Shown here: positions 1-11,532 of the stretch, one piece after another
Layout: every line of letters starts with the position of its first letter
Position numbering within the stretch: the first letter of the stretch is position 1
NCBI RefSeq assembly: GCF_032854445.1
Contig: NW_027018060.1
Location: 34,327 to 98,326, forward strand
Direction: 5' to 3'
Source of the DNA: Liolophura sinensis
Taxonomy: Eukaryota > Mollusca > Polyplacophora > Chitonida > Chitonidae
DNA: 64,000 nt
The notes under the pieces: generated by a model
Database searches by the model: none
Seen by the model: only the letters and a program-made list of their open reading frames with translations
Told to the model about the DNA's origin: nothing
Translations under genes and position numbers: made by a program

Positions 1-518
1 TTTGTTAATTGAAATCGGCTACACTGTACTATGTACCATCGCGACTGGTCATTACTATATTCAACTTTTGACTATTAGTTATGTGCCCTTCGGTAGCCCG
101 GAAGACGTGAAATCTTTGGGCTAAGCCCATTTAACTCACCCAGCAATTGCCTTACTTCTAAGTCGAAGACAATCTCAATGTCTTTATCTACGTGTAGAAA
201 AACCACACCATTTGTACATGAAAAACACAAGGTACTTGATACAGTCTGCTGTAAAAAGTACAACTGAACACTGACCCACTTCAGTAAGGTGCCAAAAGAT
301 TCGGAATTGAGCCAGGCATCGGCAGCTGTTGACAAATTGCAAATTTCCCTGGTTTCCATGGAGTAAGAGCCGTTGCTACGCACGTGATTATGACATAAAT
401 GATCATTCAATTGTCGCTACAGCCAAAAGTATTGGTCGGAGAGCAACGCGGTTTGCACCCTTCGATTTCTCGTCACAAAATACGTCGGATTAGCCTCTTA
501 CCAGCAGCACTGGAACAG

Positions 519-552
519 TTTTTCCACTTTTGCATTTTTACCTGGTCTTTTT
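519..552 (+). other. T-run-rich tail spanning the monomer boundary
   Basis: Runs of four or five T start at 519, 528, 535 and 548. The block occurs at the end of every monomer. Such tracts tend to be stiff and nucleosome-disfavouring in general, so this could mark a linker position. That is inference only. Confidence 0.55.
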
Positions 553-573
553 GTTAATTGAAATCGGCTACAC

Positions 574-586
574 TGTACTCTGTACA
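574..586. repeat. Short dyad TGTAC-TCT-GTACA
   Basis: A perfect 5-bp inverted repeat with a 3-bp centre, present near monomer position 25 in most monomers. Some copies carry TGTACTATGTACC or TGTACTATGTACA instead, with the arms wholly or mostly kept. It resembles a protein-binding dyad, but I cannot name a factor. Confidence 0.7.
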
Positions 587-929
587 ATCGCGACTGGTCA
601 TTACTATATACAGCTTTTGACTATAAGTTATGTGCCCTTCGGTAGCCCAGAAGACCTGAAATCTTTGGGCCAAGCCCATTTAACTCACCCAGCAATTGTC
701 TTACTTCTAAGTCCAAGACAATCTCAATGTCTTTATCTACGTGTAGAAAAACCAGACCATTTGTACATAAAAAACACAAGGTACTTGATACAGTCTGCTG
801 TATAAAGTACAACTGACCACAGACCCACATGAATAAGGTGCAAAAAGATGCGGAATTGAGCCAGGTATCGGCAGCTGTTAAAAAATTGCAAATTTCCCTG
901 GTTTCCATGGAGTAAGAGCCGTTGCTGGG

Positions 930-935
930 CACGTG
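930..935. other. CACGTG palindrome (E-box-like) in most monomers
   Basis: GGGCACGTGATTATGAC or GTGCACGTGATTATGAC is found in the B, C, D, E, G, H, J and K classes. Classes A and I have CACGTTATT, so the palindrome is lost there. CACGTG is the core of the E-box bound by some bHLH factors. Binding here is unproven and may be incidental. Confidence 0.6.
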
Positions 936-946
936 ATTATGGCATA

Positions 947-956
947 AATGATCATT
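947..956. repeat. 10-bp palindrome AATGATCATT
   Basis: A perfect palindrome just downstream of the CACGTG site. It is retained in most classes. It is changed to AATATTCATT in B and AATGAACATT in C, each of which breaks the symmetry. Confidence 0.7.
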
Positions 957-1191
957 CAATTGTCACTACAGCCAAAAGTATTGGTCGGAGAGCAACGCGG
1001 TTTGCACCATTCGATTTCTCGTCACAAAATACGTCGGATTAGCCTCTTACCAGCAGCACTGGAACAGTTTTTCCGCTTTTCCATTTTTGCTTGGTCTTTT
1101 TGTTAATTGAAACCGGCTACACTGTACTATGTACCATTGCGACTGGTCATTACTATATTCAACTTTTGACTATAAGTTATGTGCCCTTCGG

Positions 1192-1221
1192 TAGCCCAGA
1201 AGACGTCAAATCTTTGGGCTA
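1192..1221. repeat. Stem-loop TAGCCCA-16 nt-TGGGCTA in each GGGCTA-type monomer
   Basis: TAGCCCA at 1192-1198 pairs with TGGGCTA at 1215-1221. The loop contains the palindrome GACGTC (1202-1207). The right arm overlaps a second inverted repeat, TGGGCT-A-AGCCCA at 1215-1227, so the two hairpins exclude each other. Monomers with TTTCGGCTA (classes H, K, A') or GGGCCA (class B) weaken the first stem. Confidence 0.75.
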
Positions 1222-1284
1222 AGCCCATTTAACTCACCCAGCAATTGCCTTACTTCTAAGTCGAAGACAATCTCAATGTCCTTA

Positions 1285-1296
1285 TCTACGTGTAGA
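1285..1296. repeat. Short dyad TCTAC-GT-GTAGA
   Basis: A perfect 5-bp inverted repeat with a 2-bp centre, followed directly by an A-run. It is kept in almost all monomers. Class A has TCTCCGTGTAGA, which breaks one pair. Confidence 0.7.
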
Positions 1297-1395
1297 AAAA
1301 CCACACCATTTGTACATGAAAAACACAAGGTACTTGATACAGTCTGCTGTAAAAAGTACAACTGAACACTGACCCACTTCAGTAAGGTGCCAAAA
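1296..1395. other. A-runs spaced near whole helical turns
   Basis: Runs of four or five A start at 1296, 1319, 1351 and 1392. The spacings are 23, 32 and 41 bp, close to two, three and four turns of DNA. Such spacing is known to favour intrinsic curvature, which is common in satellites. Curvature here is inferred, not measured. Confidence 0.5.
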
Positions 1396-2746
1396 GATTT
1401 GGAATTGAGCCAGGCATCGGCAGCTGTTGACAAATTGCAAATTTCCCTGGTTTCCATGGAGTAAGAGCCGTTGGTACGCATGTGATTATGGCATAAATGA
1501 TCATTCAGTTGTCGCTACAGCCAAAAGTATTGGTGGGAGAGCAACGCGGATTGCACCATTCGATTTCTCGTCACAAAATACGTCGGATTAGCCTCTTACC
1601 AGCAGCACTGGAACAGTTTTTTAACTTTTGCATTTTTGCCTGGTCTTTTTGTTAATTGAAATCGGCTACACTGTACTCTGTACAATCGCGACTGGTCATT
1701 ACTATATTCAACTTTTGACTATAAGTTATGTGCCCTTCGGTAGCCCAGAAGACGTCAAATCTTTGGGCTAAGCCCATTTAACTCACCCAGCAATTGCCTT
1801 ACTTCTAAGTGCAAGACAATCTCAATGTCTTTATCTACGTGTAGAAAAACCACACCATTTGTACATAAAAAACACAAGGTACTTGATACAGTCTGCTGTA
1901 AAAAGTACAACTGAACACTGGCCCACTTCAGTCAGGTGCCAAAAGATTCGGAATTGAGCCAGGCATCGGCAGCTGTTGACAAATTGCAAATTTCCCTGGT
2001 TTCCATGGAGTAAGAGCCGTTGCTGTGCACGTGATTATGACATAAATGATCATTCAATTGTCGCTACAGCCAAAAGTATTGGTCGGAGAGCAACGCGGTT
2101 TGCACCATTCGATTTGTCGTCACAAAATACGTCGGATTAGCCTCTTACCACCAGCACTGCAACAGTTTTTCCACTTTTGCATTTTTGCCTGGTCTTTTTG
2201 TTAATTGAAATCGGCTACACTGTACCATGTACCATCGCGACTGGTCATTACTATATTCAACTTTTGACTATATGTTATGTGCCTTTCGGTAGCTCAGAAG
2301 ACGTCAAATCTTTGGGCTAAGCCCATTTAACTCACCCAGCAATTGCCTTACTTCTAAGTCGAAGAAAATCTCAATGTCTTTATCTACGTGTAGAAAAACC
2401 ACACCATTTGTACGTGAAAAACACAAGGTACTTGATACAGTCTGCTGTAAAAAGTACAACTGAACACTGACCCACATTTATATGGTGCCAAAAGATTCGC
2501 AATTGGGCCAGGCATCGGCAGCTGTTAAAAAATTGCAAATATCCCTGGTTTCCATGGAGTAAGAGCCGTTGCTGGGCACGTGATTATGACATCAATGATC
2601 ATTCAATTGTCGCTACAGCCAAAAGTATTGGTCGGAGAGCAACGCGGTTTTACACCATTCGATTTCTCGTCACAAAATACGTCGGATTAGCCTCTTACCA
2701 GCAGCACTAGAAGAGTTTTTCCACTTTTGCATTTTTGCCCGGTCTT

Positions 2747-5700
2747 TTTGTTAATTGAAATCGGCTACACTGTACTCTGTACAATCGCGACTGGTCATTA
2801 CTATATTCAACTTTTGACTATAAGTTATGTGCCCTTCGGTAGCCCAGAAGACGTCAAATCTTTCGGCTAAGCCCATTTAACTCACCCAGCAATTGCCTTA
2901 CTTCTAAGAGCAAGACAATCTCAATGTCTTTATCTACGTGTAGAAAAACCAGACCATTTGTACATAAAAAACACAAGGTACTTGATACAGTCTACTGTAA
3001 AAAGTACAACTAAACACTGACCCACATTTATAAGGTGCCAAAAGATGCGGAATTGGGCCAGGCATCGGCAGCTGTTAAAAAATTGCAAATATCCCTAGTT
3101 TCCATGGAGTAAGAGCCGTTGCTGGGCACGTGATTATGACATCAATGATCATTCAATTGTCGCTACAGCCAAAAGTATTGGTCGGAGAGCAACGCGGTTT
3201 GCACCATTCGATTTCTCGTCACAAAATACGTCGGATTAGCCTCTTACCAGCAGCACTGGAACAGTTTTTCCACTTTTGCATTTTTGCCCGGTCTTTTTGT
3301 TAATTAAAATCGGCTACACTGTACTCTGTACAATCGCGACTGGTCATTACTATGTTCAACTTTTGACTATAAGTTATGTGCCCTTCGGTAGCCCAGAAGA
3401 CCTGAAATCTTTGGGCTAAGCCCATTTAACTCACCCAGCAATTGCCTTACTTCTAAGTGCAAGACAATCTCAATGTCTTTATCTACGTGTAGAAAAACCA
3501 CACCATTTGTACATGAAAAACACAAGGTACTTGATACAATCTGCTGTAAAAAGTACAACTGAACACTGACCCACTTCAGTAAGGTGCCAAAAGATGCGGA
3601 ATTGGGCCAGGCATCGGCAGCTGTTAAAAATTGCAAATATCCCTGGTTTCCATGGAGTAAGAGCCGTTGCTGGGCACGTGATTATGACATCAATGATCAT
3701 TGAATTGTCGCTACAGCCAAAAGTATTGATCGGAGAGCAAACGCGGTTTGCACCATTCGATTTCTCGTCACAAAATACGTCGGATTAGCCTCTTACCAGC
3801 AGCACTGGAACAGTTTTTCCACTTTTGCATTTTTGCCTGGTCTTTTTGTTAATTGAAATCGGCTACACTGTACTCTGTACAATCGCGACTGGTCATTACT
3901 ATATTCAACTTTTGACTATAAGTTATGTGCCCTTCGGTAGCCCAGAAGACGTCAAATCTTTCGGCTAAGCCATTTAACTCACCAAGCAATTGCCTTACTT
4001 CTAAGAGCAAGACAATCTCAATGTCTTTATCTACGTGTAGAAAAACCAGACCATTTGTACATAAAAAACACAAGGTACTTGATACAGTCTGCTGTAAAAA
4101 GTACAACTGACCACAGAACCACATGAATAAGGTGCCAAAAGATGCGGAATTGAGCCAGGAATCGGCAGCTGTTGAAAAATTGCAAATTTCCCTGGTTTCC
4201 ATGGAGTAAGAGCCGTTGCTGTGCACGTGATTATGACATAAATGATCATTCAATTGTCACTACAGCCAAAAGTATTGGTCGGAGAGCAACGCAGTTTGCA
4301 CCATTCGATTTGTCGTCACAAAATACGTCGGATTAGCCTCTTACCAGCAGCACTGGAACAGTTTTTCCACTTTTGCATTTTTGCCTGGTCTTTTTGTTAA
4401 TTGAAATCGGCTACACTGTACTCTGTACAATCGCGACTGGTCATTACTATATTCAACTTTTGACTATAAGTTATGTGCCCTTCGGTAGCCCAGAAGACGT
4501 GAAATCTTTCGGCTAAGCCCATTTAACTCACCCAGCAATTGCCTTACTTCTAAGAGCAAGACAATCTCAATGTCTTTATCTACGTGTAGAAAAACCAGAC
4601 CATTTGTACATAAAAAACACAAGGTACTTGATACAGTCTGCTGTAAAAAGTACAACTGACCACAGAACCACATGAATAAGGTGCAAAAAGATGCGGAATT
4701 GAGCCAGGAATCGGCAGCTGTTGAAAAATTGCAAATTTCCCTGGTTTCCATGGAGTAAGAGCCGTTGCTGTGCACGTGATTATGACATAAATGATCATTC
4801 AATTGTCACTACAGCCAAAAGTATTGGTCGGAGAGCAACGCGGTTTGCACCATTCGATTTGTCGTCACAAAATACGTCGGATTAGCCTCTTACCAGCAGC
4901 ACTGGAACAGTTTTTCCACTTTTGCATTTTTACCTGGTCTTTTTGTTAATTGAAATCGGCTACACTGTACTCTGTACAATCGCGACTGGTCATTACTATA
5001 TTCAACTTTTGACTATAAGTTATGTGCCCTTCGGTAGCTCAGAAGACGTCAAATCTTTCGGCTAAGCCTATTTAACTCACCCAGCAATTGTCTTACTTCT
5101 AAGTCCTAGACAATCTCAATGTCTTTATCTCCGTGTAGAAAAAAAAACACCATTTGTACATAAAAAACACAAGGTACTTGATACAGTCTGCTGTAAAAAG
5201 TACAACTGAACACTGACCCACTTCAGTAAGGTGCAAACAGATTCGGAATTGAGCCAGGCATCGGCAGCTGTTGACAAATTGCAAATTTCCCTGGTTTCCA
5301 TGGAGTAAGAGCCGTTGCTACGCACGTTATTATGACATAAATGATCATTCAATTGTCGCTACAGCCAAAAGTATTGGTCGGAGAGCAACGCGGTTTGCAC
5401 CATTCGATTTCTCGTCACAAAATACGTCGGATTAGCCTCTTACTAGTAGCACTGGAACAGTTTTTCCACTTTTGCATTTTTACCTGGTCTTTTTGTTAAT
5501 TGAAATCGGCTACACTGTACTCTGTACAATCGCGACTGGTCATTACTATATTCAACTTTTGACTATAAGTTATGTGCCCTTCGGTAGCCCAGAAGACCTG
5601 AAATCTTTGGGCCAAGCCCATTTAACTCACCCAGCAATTGTCTTACTTCTAAGTCCAAGACAATCTCAATGTCTTTATCTACGTGTAGAAAAACCAGACC

Positions 5701-7139
5701 ATTTGTCCAAAAAAAAACACAAGGTACTTGATACAGTCTGCTGTAAAAAGTACAACTAAACAATGACGCACATTTATAAGGTGCCAAAAGATGCGGAATT
5801 GGGCCAGGCATCGGCAGCTGTTAAAAAATTGCAAATATCCCTGGTTTCCATGGAGTAAGAGCCGTTGCTGGGCACGTGATTATGACATCAATATTCATTG
5901 AATTGTCGCTACAGCCAAAAGTATTGGTCGGAGAGCAACGCGGTTTCCACCATTCGATTTCTCGTCACAAAATACGTCGGATTAGCCTCTTACCAGCAGC
6001 ACTGGAACAGATTTTCCACTTTTGCATTTTTGCCTGGTCTTTTTGTTAATTGAAATCGGCTACACTGTACTCTGTACAATCGCGACTGGTCATTACTATA
6101 TTCAACTTTTGACTATAAGTTATGTGCCCTTCGGTAGCCCAGAAGACCTGAAATCTTTGGGCTAAGCCCATTTAACTCACCCAGCAATTGCCTTACTTCT
6201 AAGTGCAAGACAATCTCAATGTCTTTATCTACGTGTAGAAAAAAACACCATTTGTACATGAAAAACACAAGGTACTTGATACAGTCTGCTGTAAAAAGTA
6301 CAACTGAACACTGACCCACATTTATAAGGTGCCAAAAGATTTGGAATTGGGCCAGGCATTGGCAGGTGTTAAAAAATTGCAAATATCCCTGGTTTCCATG
6401 GAGTAAGAGCCGTTGCTGGGCACGTGATTATGACATCAATGAACATTCAATTGTCGCTACAGCCAAAAGTATTGGTCGGAGAGCAACGCGGTTTGCACCA
6501 TTCGATTTCTCGTCACAAAATACGTCGGATTAGCCTCTTACCAGCAGCACTGGAACAGTTTTTCCACTTTTGCATTTTTACCTGGTCTTTTTGTTAATTG
6601 AAATCGGCTACACTGTACTCTGTACAATCGCGACTGGTCATTACTATATTCAACTTTTGACTATAAGTTATGTGCCCTTCGGTAGCTCAGAAGACGTCAA
6701 ATCTTTCGGCTAAGCCTATTTAACTCACCCAGCAATTGTCTTACTTCTAAGTCCTAGACAATCTCAATGTCTTTATCTCCGTGTAGAAAAAAAACACCAT
6801 TTGTACATAAAAAACACAAGGTACTTGATACAGTCTGCTGTAAAAAGTACAACTGAACACTGACCCACTTCAGTAAGGTGCAAAAAGATTCGGAATTGAG
6901 CCAGGCATCGGCAGCTGTTGACAAATTGCAAATTTCCCTGGTTTCCATGGAGTAAGAGCCGTTGCTACGCACGTTATTATGACATAAATGATCATTCAAT
7001 TGTCGCTACAGCCAAAAGTATTGGTCGGAGAGCAACGCGGTTTGCACCATTCGATTTCTCGTCACAAAATACGTCGGATTAGCCTCTTACTAGTAGCACT
7101 GGAACAGTTTTTTCCACTTTTGCATTTTTACCTGGTCTT
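2747..7139 (+). repeat. 8-monomer HOR, first copy (F-G-H-H'-A-B-C-A')
   Basis: Monomers start at 2747 (F), 3296 (G), 3845 (H), 4393 (H'), 4942 (A), 5492 (B), 6042 (C) and 6590 (A'). The next eight monomers repeat the same order with the same class-specific bases at a spacing of about 4393-4395 bp. Differences from the second copy are few, for example one missing C near 3968 in H, an extra A near 3740, and GACGTG versus GACGTC near 4497. Class F is marked by CAGTCTACTG and AAACACTGACCC. Confidence 0.88.
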
Positions 7140-10100
7140 TTTGTTAATTGAAATCGGCTACACTGTACTCTGTACAATCGCGACTGGTCATTACTATATT
7201 CAACTTTTGACTATAAGTTATGTGCCCTTCGGTAGCCCAGAAGACGTCAAATCTTTCGGCTAAGCCCATTTAACTCACCCAGCAATTGCCTTACTTCTAA
7301 GAGCAAGACAATCTCAATGTCTTTATCTACGTGTAGAAAAACCAGACCATTTGTACATAAAAAACACAAGGTACTTGATACAGTCTACTGTAAAAAGTAC
7401 AACTAAACACTGACCCACATTTATAAGGTGCCAAAAGATGCGGAATTGGGCCAGGCATCGGCAGCTGTTAAAAAATTGCAAATATCCCTAGTTTCCATGG
7501 AGTAAGAGCCGTTGCTGGGCACGTGATTATGACATCAATGATCATTCAATTGTCGCTACAGCCAAAAGTATTGGTCGGAGAGCAACGCGGTTTTGCACCA
7601 TTCGATTTCTCGTCACAAAATACGTCGGATTAGCCTCTTACCAGCAGCACTGGAACAGTTTTTCCACTTTTGCATTTTTGCCCGGTCTTTTTGTTAATTA
7701 AAATCGGCTACACTGTACTCTGTACAATCGCGACTGGTCATTACTATGTTCAACTTTTGACTATAAGTTATGTGCCCTTCGGTAGCCCAGAAGACCTGAA
7801 ATCTTTGGGCTAAGCCCATTTAACTCACCCAGCAATTGCCTTACTTCTAAGTGCAAGACAATCTCAATGTCTTTATCTACGTGTAGAAAAACCACACCAT
7901 TTGTACATGAAAAACACAAGGTACTTGATACAATCTGCTGTAAAAAGTACAACTGAACACTGACCCACTTCAGTAAGGTGCCAAAAGATGCGGAATTGGG
8001 CCAGGCATCGGCAGCTGTTAAAAAATTGCAAATATCCCTGGTTTCCATGGAGTAAGAGCCGTTGCTGGGCACGTGATTATGACATCAATGATCATTGAAT
8101 TGTCGCTACAGCCAAAAGTATTGATCGGAGAGCAACGCGGTTTGCACCATTCGATTTCTCGTCACAAAATACGTCGGATTAGCCTCTTACCAGCAGCACT
8201 GGAACAGTTTTTCCACTTTTGCATTTTTGCCTGGTCTTTTTGTTAATTGAAATCGGCTACACTGTACTCTGTACAATCGCGACTGGTCATTACTATATTC
8301 AACTTTTGACTATAAGTTATGTGCCCTTCGGTAGCCCAGAAGACGTCAAATCTTTCGGCTAAGCCCATTTAACTCACCAAGCAATTGCCTTACTTCTAAG
8401 AGCAAGACAATCTCAATGTCTTTATCTACGTGTAGAAAAACCAGACCATTTGTACATAAAAAACACAAGGTACTTGATACAGTCTGCTGTAAAAAGTACA
8501 ACTGACCACAGAACCACATGAATAAGGTGCCAAAAGATGCGGAATTGAGCCAGGAATCGGCAGCTGTTGAAAAATTGCAAATTTCCCTGGTTTCCATGGA
8601 GTAAGAGCCGTTGCTGTGCACGTGATTATGACATAAATGATCATTCAATTGTCACTACAGCCAAAAGTATTGGTCGGAGAGCAACGCAGTTTGCACCATT
8701 CGATTTGTCGTCACAAAATACGTCGGATTAGCCTCTTACCAGCAGCACTGGAACAGTTTTTCCACTTTTGCATTTTTGCCTGGTCTTTTTGTTAATTGAA
8801 ATCGGCTACACTGTACTCTGTACAATCGCGACTGGTCATTACTATATTCAACTTTTGACTATAAGTTATGTGCCCTTCGGTAGCCCAGAAGACGTCAAAT
8901 CTTTCGGCTAAGCCCATTTAACTCACCCAGCAATTGCCTTACTTCTAAGAGCAAGACAATCTCAATGTCTTTATCTACGTGTAGAAAAACCAGACCATTT
9001 GTACATAAAAAACACAAGGTACTTGATACAGTCTGCTGTAAAAAGTACAACTGACCACAGAACCACATGAATAAGGTGCAAAAAGATGCGGAATTGAGCC
9101 AGGAATCGGCAGCTGTTGAAAAATTGCAAATTTCCCTGGTTTCCATGGAGTAAGAGCCGTTGCTGTGCACGTGATTATGACATAAATGATCATTCAATTG
9201 TCACTACAGCCAAAAGTATTGGTCGGAGAGCAACGCAGTTTGCACCATTCGATTTGTCGTCACAAAATACGTCGGATTAGCCTCTTACCAGCAGCACTGG
9301 AACAGTTTTTCCACTTTTGCATTTTTACCTGGTCTTTTTGTTAATTGAAATCGGCTACACTGTACTCTGTACAATCGCGACTGGTCATTACTATATTCAA
9401 CTTTTGACTATAAGTTATGTGCCCTTCGGTAGCTCAGAAGACGTCAAATCTTTCGGCTAAGCCTATTTAACTCACCCAGCAATTGTCTTACTTCTAAGTC
9501 CTAGACAATCTCAATGTCTTTATCTCCGTGTAGAAAAAAAAACACCATTTGTACATAAAAAACACAAGGTACTTGATACAGTCTGCTGTAAAAAGTACAA
9601 CTGAACACTGACCCACTTCAGTAAGGTGCAAACAGATTCGGAATTGAGCCAGGCATCGGCAGCTGTTGACAAATTGCAAATTTCCCTGGTTTCCATGGAG
9701 TAAGAGCCGTTGCTACGCACGTTATTATGACATAAATGATCATTCAATTGTCGCTACAGCCAAAAGTATTGGTCGGAGAGCAACGCGGTTTGCACCATTC
9801 GATTTCTCGTCACAAAATACGTCGGATTAGCCTCTTACTAGTAGCACTGGAACAGTTTTTCCACTTTTGCATTTTTACCTGGTCTTTTTGTTAATTGAAA
9901 TCGGCTACACTGTACTCTGTACAATCGCGACTGGTCATTACTATATTCAACTTTTGACTATAAGTTATGTGCCCTTCGGTAGCCCAGAAGACCTGAAATC
10001 TTTGGGCCAAGCCCATTTAACTCACCCAGCAATTGTCTTACTTCTAAGTCCAAGACAATCTCAATGTCTTTATCTACGTGTAGAAAAACCAGACCATTTG

Positions 10101-11532
10101 TCCAAAAAAAACACAAGGTACTTGATACAGTCTGCTGTAAAAAGTACAACTAAACAATGACGCACATTTATAAGGTGCCAAAAGATGCGGAATTGGGCCA
10201 GGCATCGGCAGCTGTTAAAAAATTGCAAATATCCCTGGTTTCCATGGAGTAAGAGCCGTTGCTGGGCACGTGATTATGACATCAATATTCATTGAATTGT
10301 CGCTACAGCCAAAAGTATTGGTCGGAGAGCAACGCGGTTTCCACCATTCGATTTCTCGTCACAAAATACGTCGGATTAGCCTCTTACCAGCAGCACTGGA
10401 ACAGATTTTCCACTTTTGCATTTTTGCCTGGTCTTTTTGTTAATTGAAATCGGCTACACTGTACTCTGTACAATCGCGACTGGTCATTACTATATTCAAC
10501 TTTTGACTATAAGTTATGTGCCCTTCGGTAGCCCAGAAGACCTGAAATCTTTGGGCTAAGCCCATTTAACTCACCCAGCAATTGCCTTACTTCTAAGTGC
10601 AAGACAATCTCAATGTCTTTATCTACGTGTAGAAAAAAACACCATTTGTACATGAAAAACACAAGGTACTTGATACAGTCTGCTGTAAAAAGTACAACTG
10701 AACACTGACCCACATTTATAAGGTGCCAAAAGATTTGGAATTGGGCCAGGCATTGGCAGGTGTTAAAAAATTGCAAATATCCCTGGTTTCCATGGAGTAA
10801 GAGCCGTTGCTGGGCACGTGATTATGACATCAATGAACATTCAATTGTCGCTACAGCCAAAAGTATTGGTCGGAGAGCAACGCGGTTTGCACCATTCGAT
10901 TTCTCGTCACAAAATACGTCGGATTAGCCTCTTACCAGCAGCACTGGAACAGTTTTTCCACTTTTGCATTTTTACCTGGTCTTTTTGTTAATTGAAATCG
11001 GCTACACTGTACTCTGTACAATCGCGACTGGTCATTACTATATTCAACTTTTGACTATAAGTTATGTGCCCTTCGGTAGCTCAGAAGACGTCAAATCTTT
11101 CGGCTAAGCCTATTTAACTCACCCAGCAATTGTCTTACTTCTAAGTCCTAGACAATCTCAATGTCTTTATCTCCGTGTAGAAAAAAAACACCATTTGTAC
11201 ATAAAAAACACAAGGTACTTGATACAGTCTGCTGTAAAAAGTACAACTGAACACTGACCCACTTCAGTAAGGTGCAAAAAGATTCGGAATTGAGCCAGGC
11301 ATCGGCAGCTGTTGACAAATTGCAAATTTCCCTGGTTTCCATGGAGTAAGAGCCGTTGCTACGCACGTTATTATGACATAAATGATCATTCAATTGTCGC
11401 TACAGCCAAAAGTATTGGTCGGAGAGCAACGCGGTTTGCACCATTCGATTTCTCGTCACAAAATACGTCGGATTAGCCTCTTACTAGTAGCACTGGAACA
11501 GTTTTTCCACTTTTGCATTTTTACCTGGTCTT
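7140..11532 (+). repeat. 8-monomer HOR, second copy (F-G-H-H'-A-B-C-A')
   Basis: Monomers start at 7140 (F), 7690 (G), 8239 (H), 8788 (H'), 9337 (A), 9887 (B), 10436 (C) and 10984 (A'). The order and private variants match those at 2747-7139. Shared marks include the odd opening GTTAATTAAAATCGG of G at 3299 and 7693, the A-run in A, TGTCCAAAAAAAA in B, and the CATTGGCAGGTG stretch in C. Its last two monomers also begin the next type of repeat unit at 10436, so the two kinds of HOR are joined without a gap. Confidence 0.88.

Larger units (their letters stand above)
1099..1647 (+). repeat. Reference monomer used for landmarks (549 bp)
   Basis: This complete monomer shows the general layout. 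It opens with an AT-rich anchor, followed by a short dyad around TGTACTCTGTACA (TGTACTATGTACC in this copy). Next come a stem-loop at 1192-1221 and a second dyad at 1285-1296. Spaced A-runs occupy 1296-1395, followed by CAGCTG and CCATGG palindromes. A CACGTG-type site (here CATGTG) and a TGATCA palindrome come next, and a T-run-rich tail closes the unit. The length 549 is 3 x 183. I see no convincing sub-repeat of 183 bp inside it. It resembles class I of the decamer (GTCGAAGAC, GTTGACAAATTG). Confidence 0.9.
1..2746 (+). repeat. Five mosaic monomers at the left edge (starts 1, 550, 1099, 1648, 2197)
   Basis: These five monomers do not fit the repeating order that begins at 2747. The copies at 1 and 1099 resemble class I (GTCGAAGAC, GTTGACAAATTG, ACGCA in place of GGGCA). 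The copy at 550 mixes class B features (CCTGAAATC, GGGCCAAGCC) with class H features (GACCACAGAC). The copies at 1648 and 2197 are further mosaics. No close partner for this five-monomer order is present elsewhere in the window. It may be the edge of another repeat block that continues to the left. Confidence 0.75.

Noticed and set aside
1099-1647. Monomer as a trimer of a 183-bp ancestral unit
   Set aside because: Thirds of the monomer do not align with each other by eye. The only internal resemblance is a short CACCATT segment at about positions 206 and 456, which are 250 bp apart.
3849-4253. Reverse-strand open frame of 134 codons, and similar 60-139 codon frames in most monomers on both strands (for example 50909-51328 +)
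   Set aside because: The frames recur only because the monomer repeats. They end at different points after one-base indels (the 134-codon case exists because one C is missing near 3968). Class differences inside them often change residues, and none spans more than one monomer. I see no promoter, start context or recognisable domain.
5148-5160. A-run length differences (for example eight versus nine or more A in class A) as informative polymorphisms
   Set aside because: Homopolymer length is the least reliable kind of variation in long-read assemblies, so I did not use it to define classes or duplication order.
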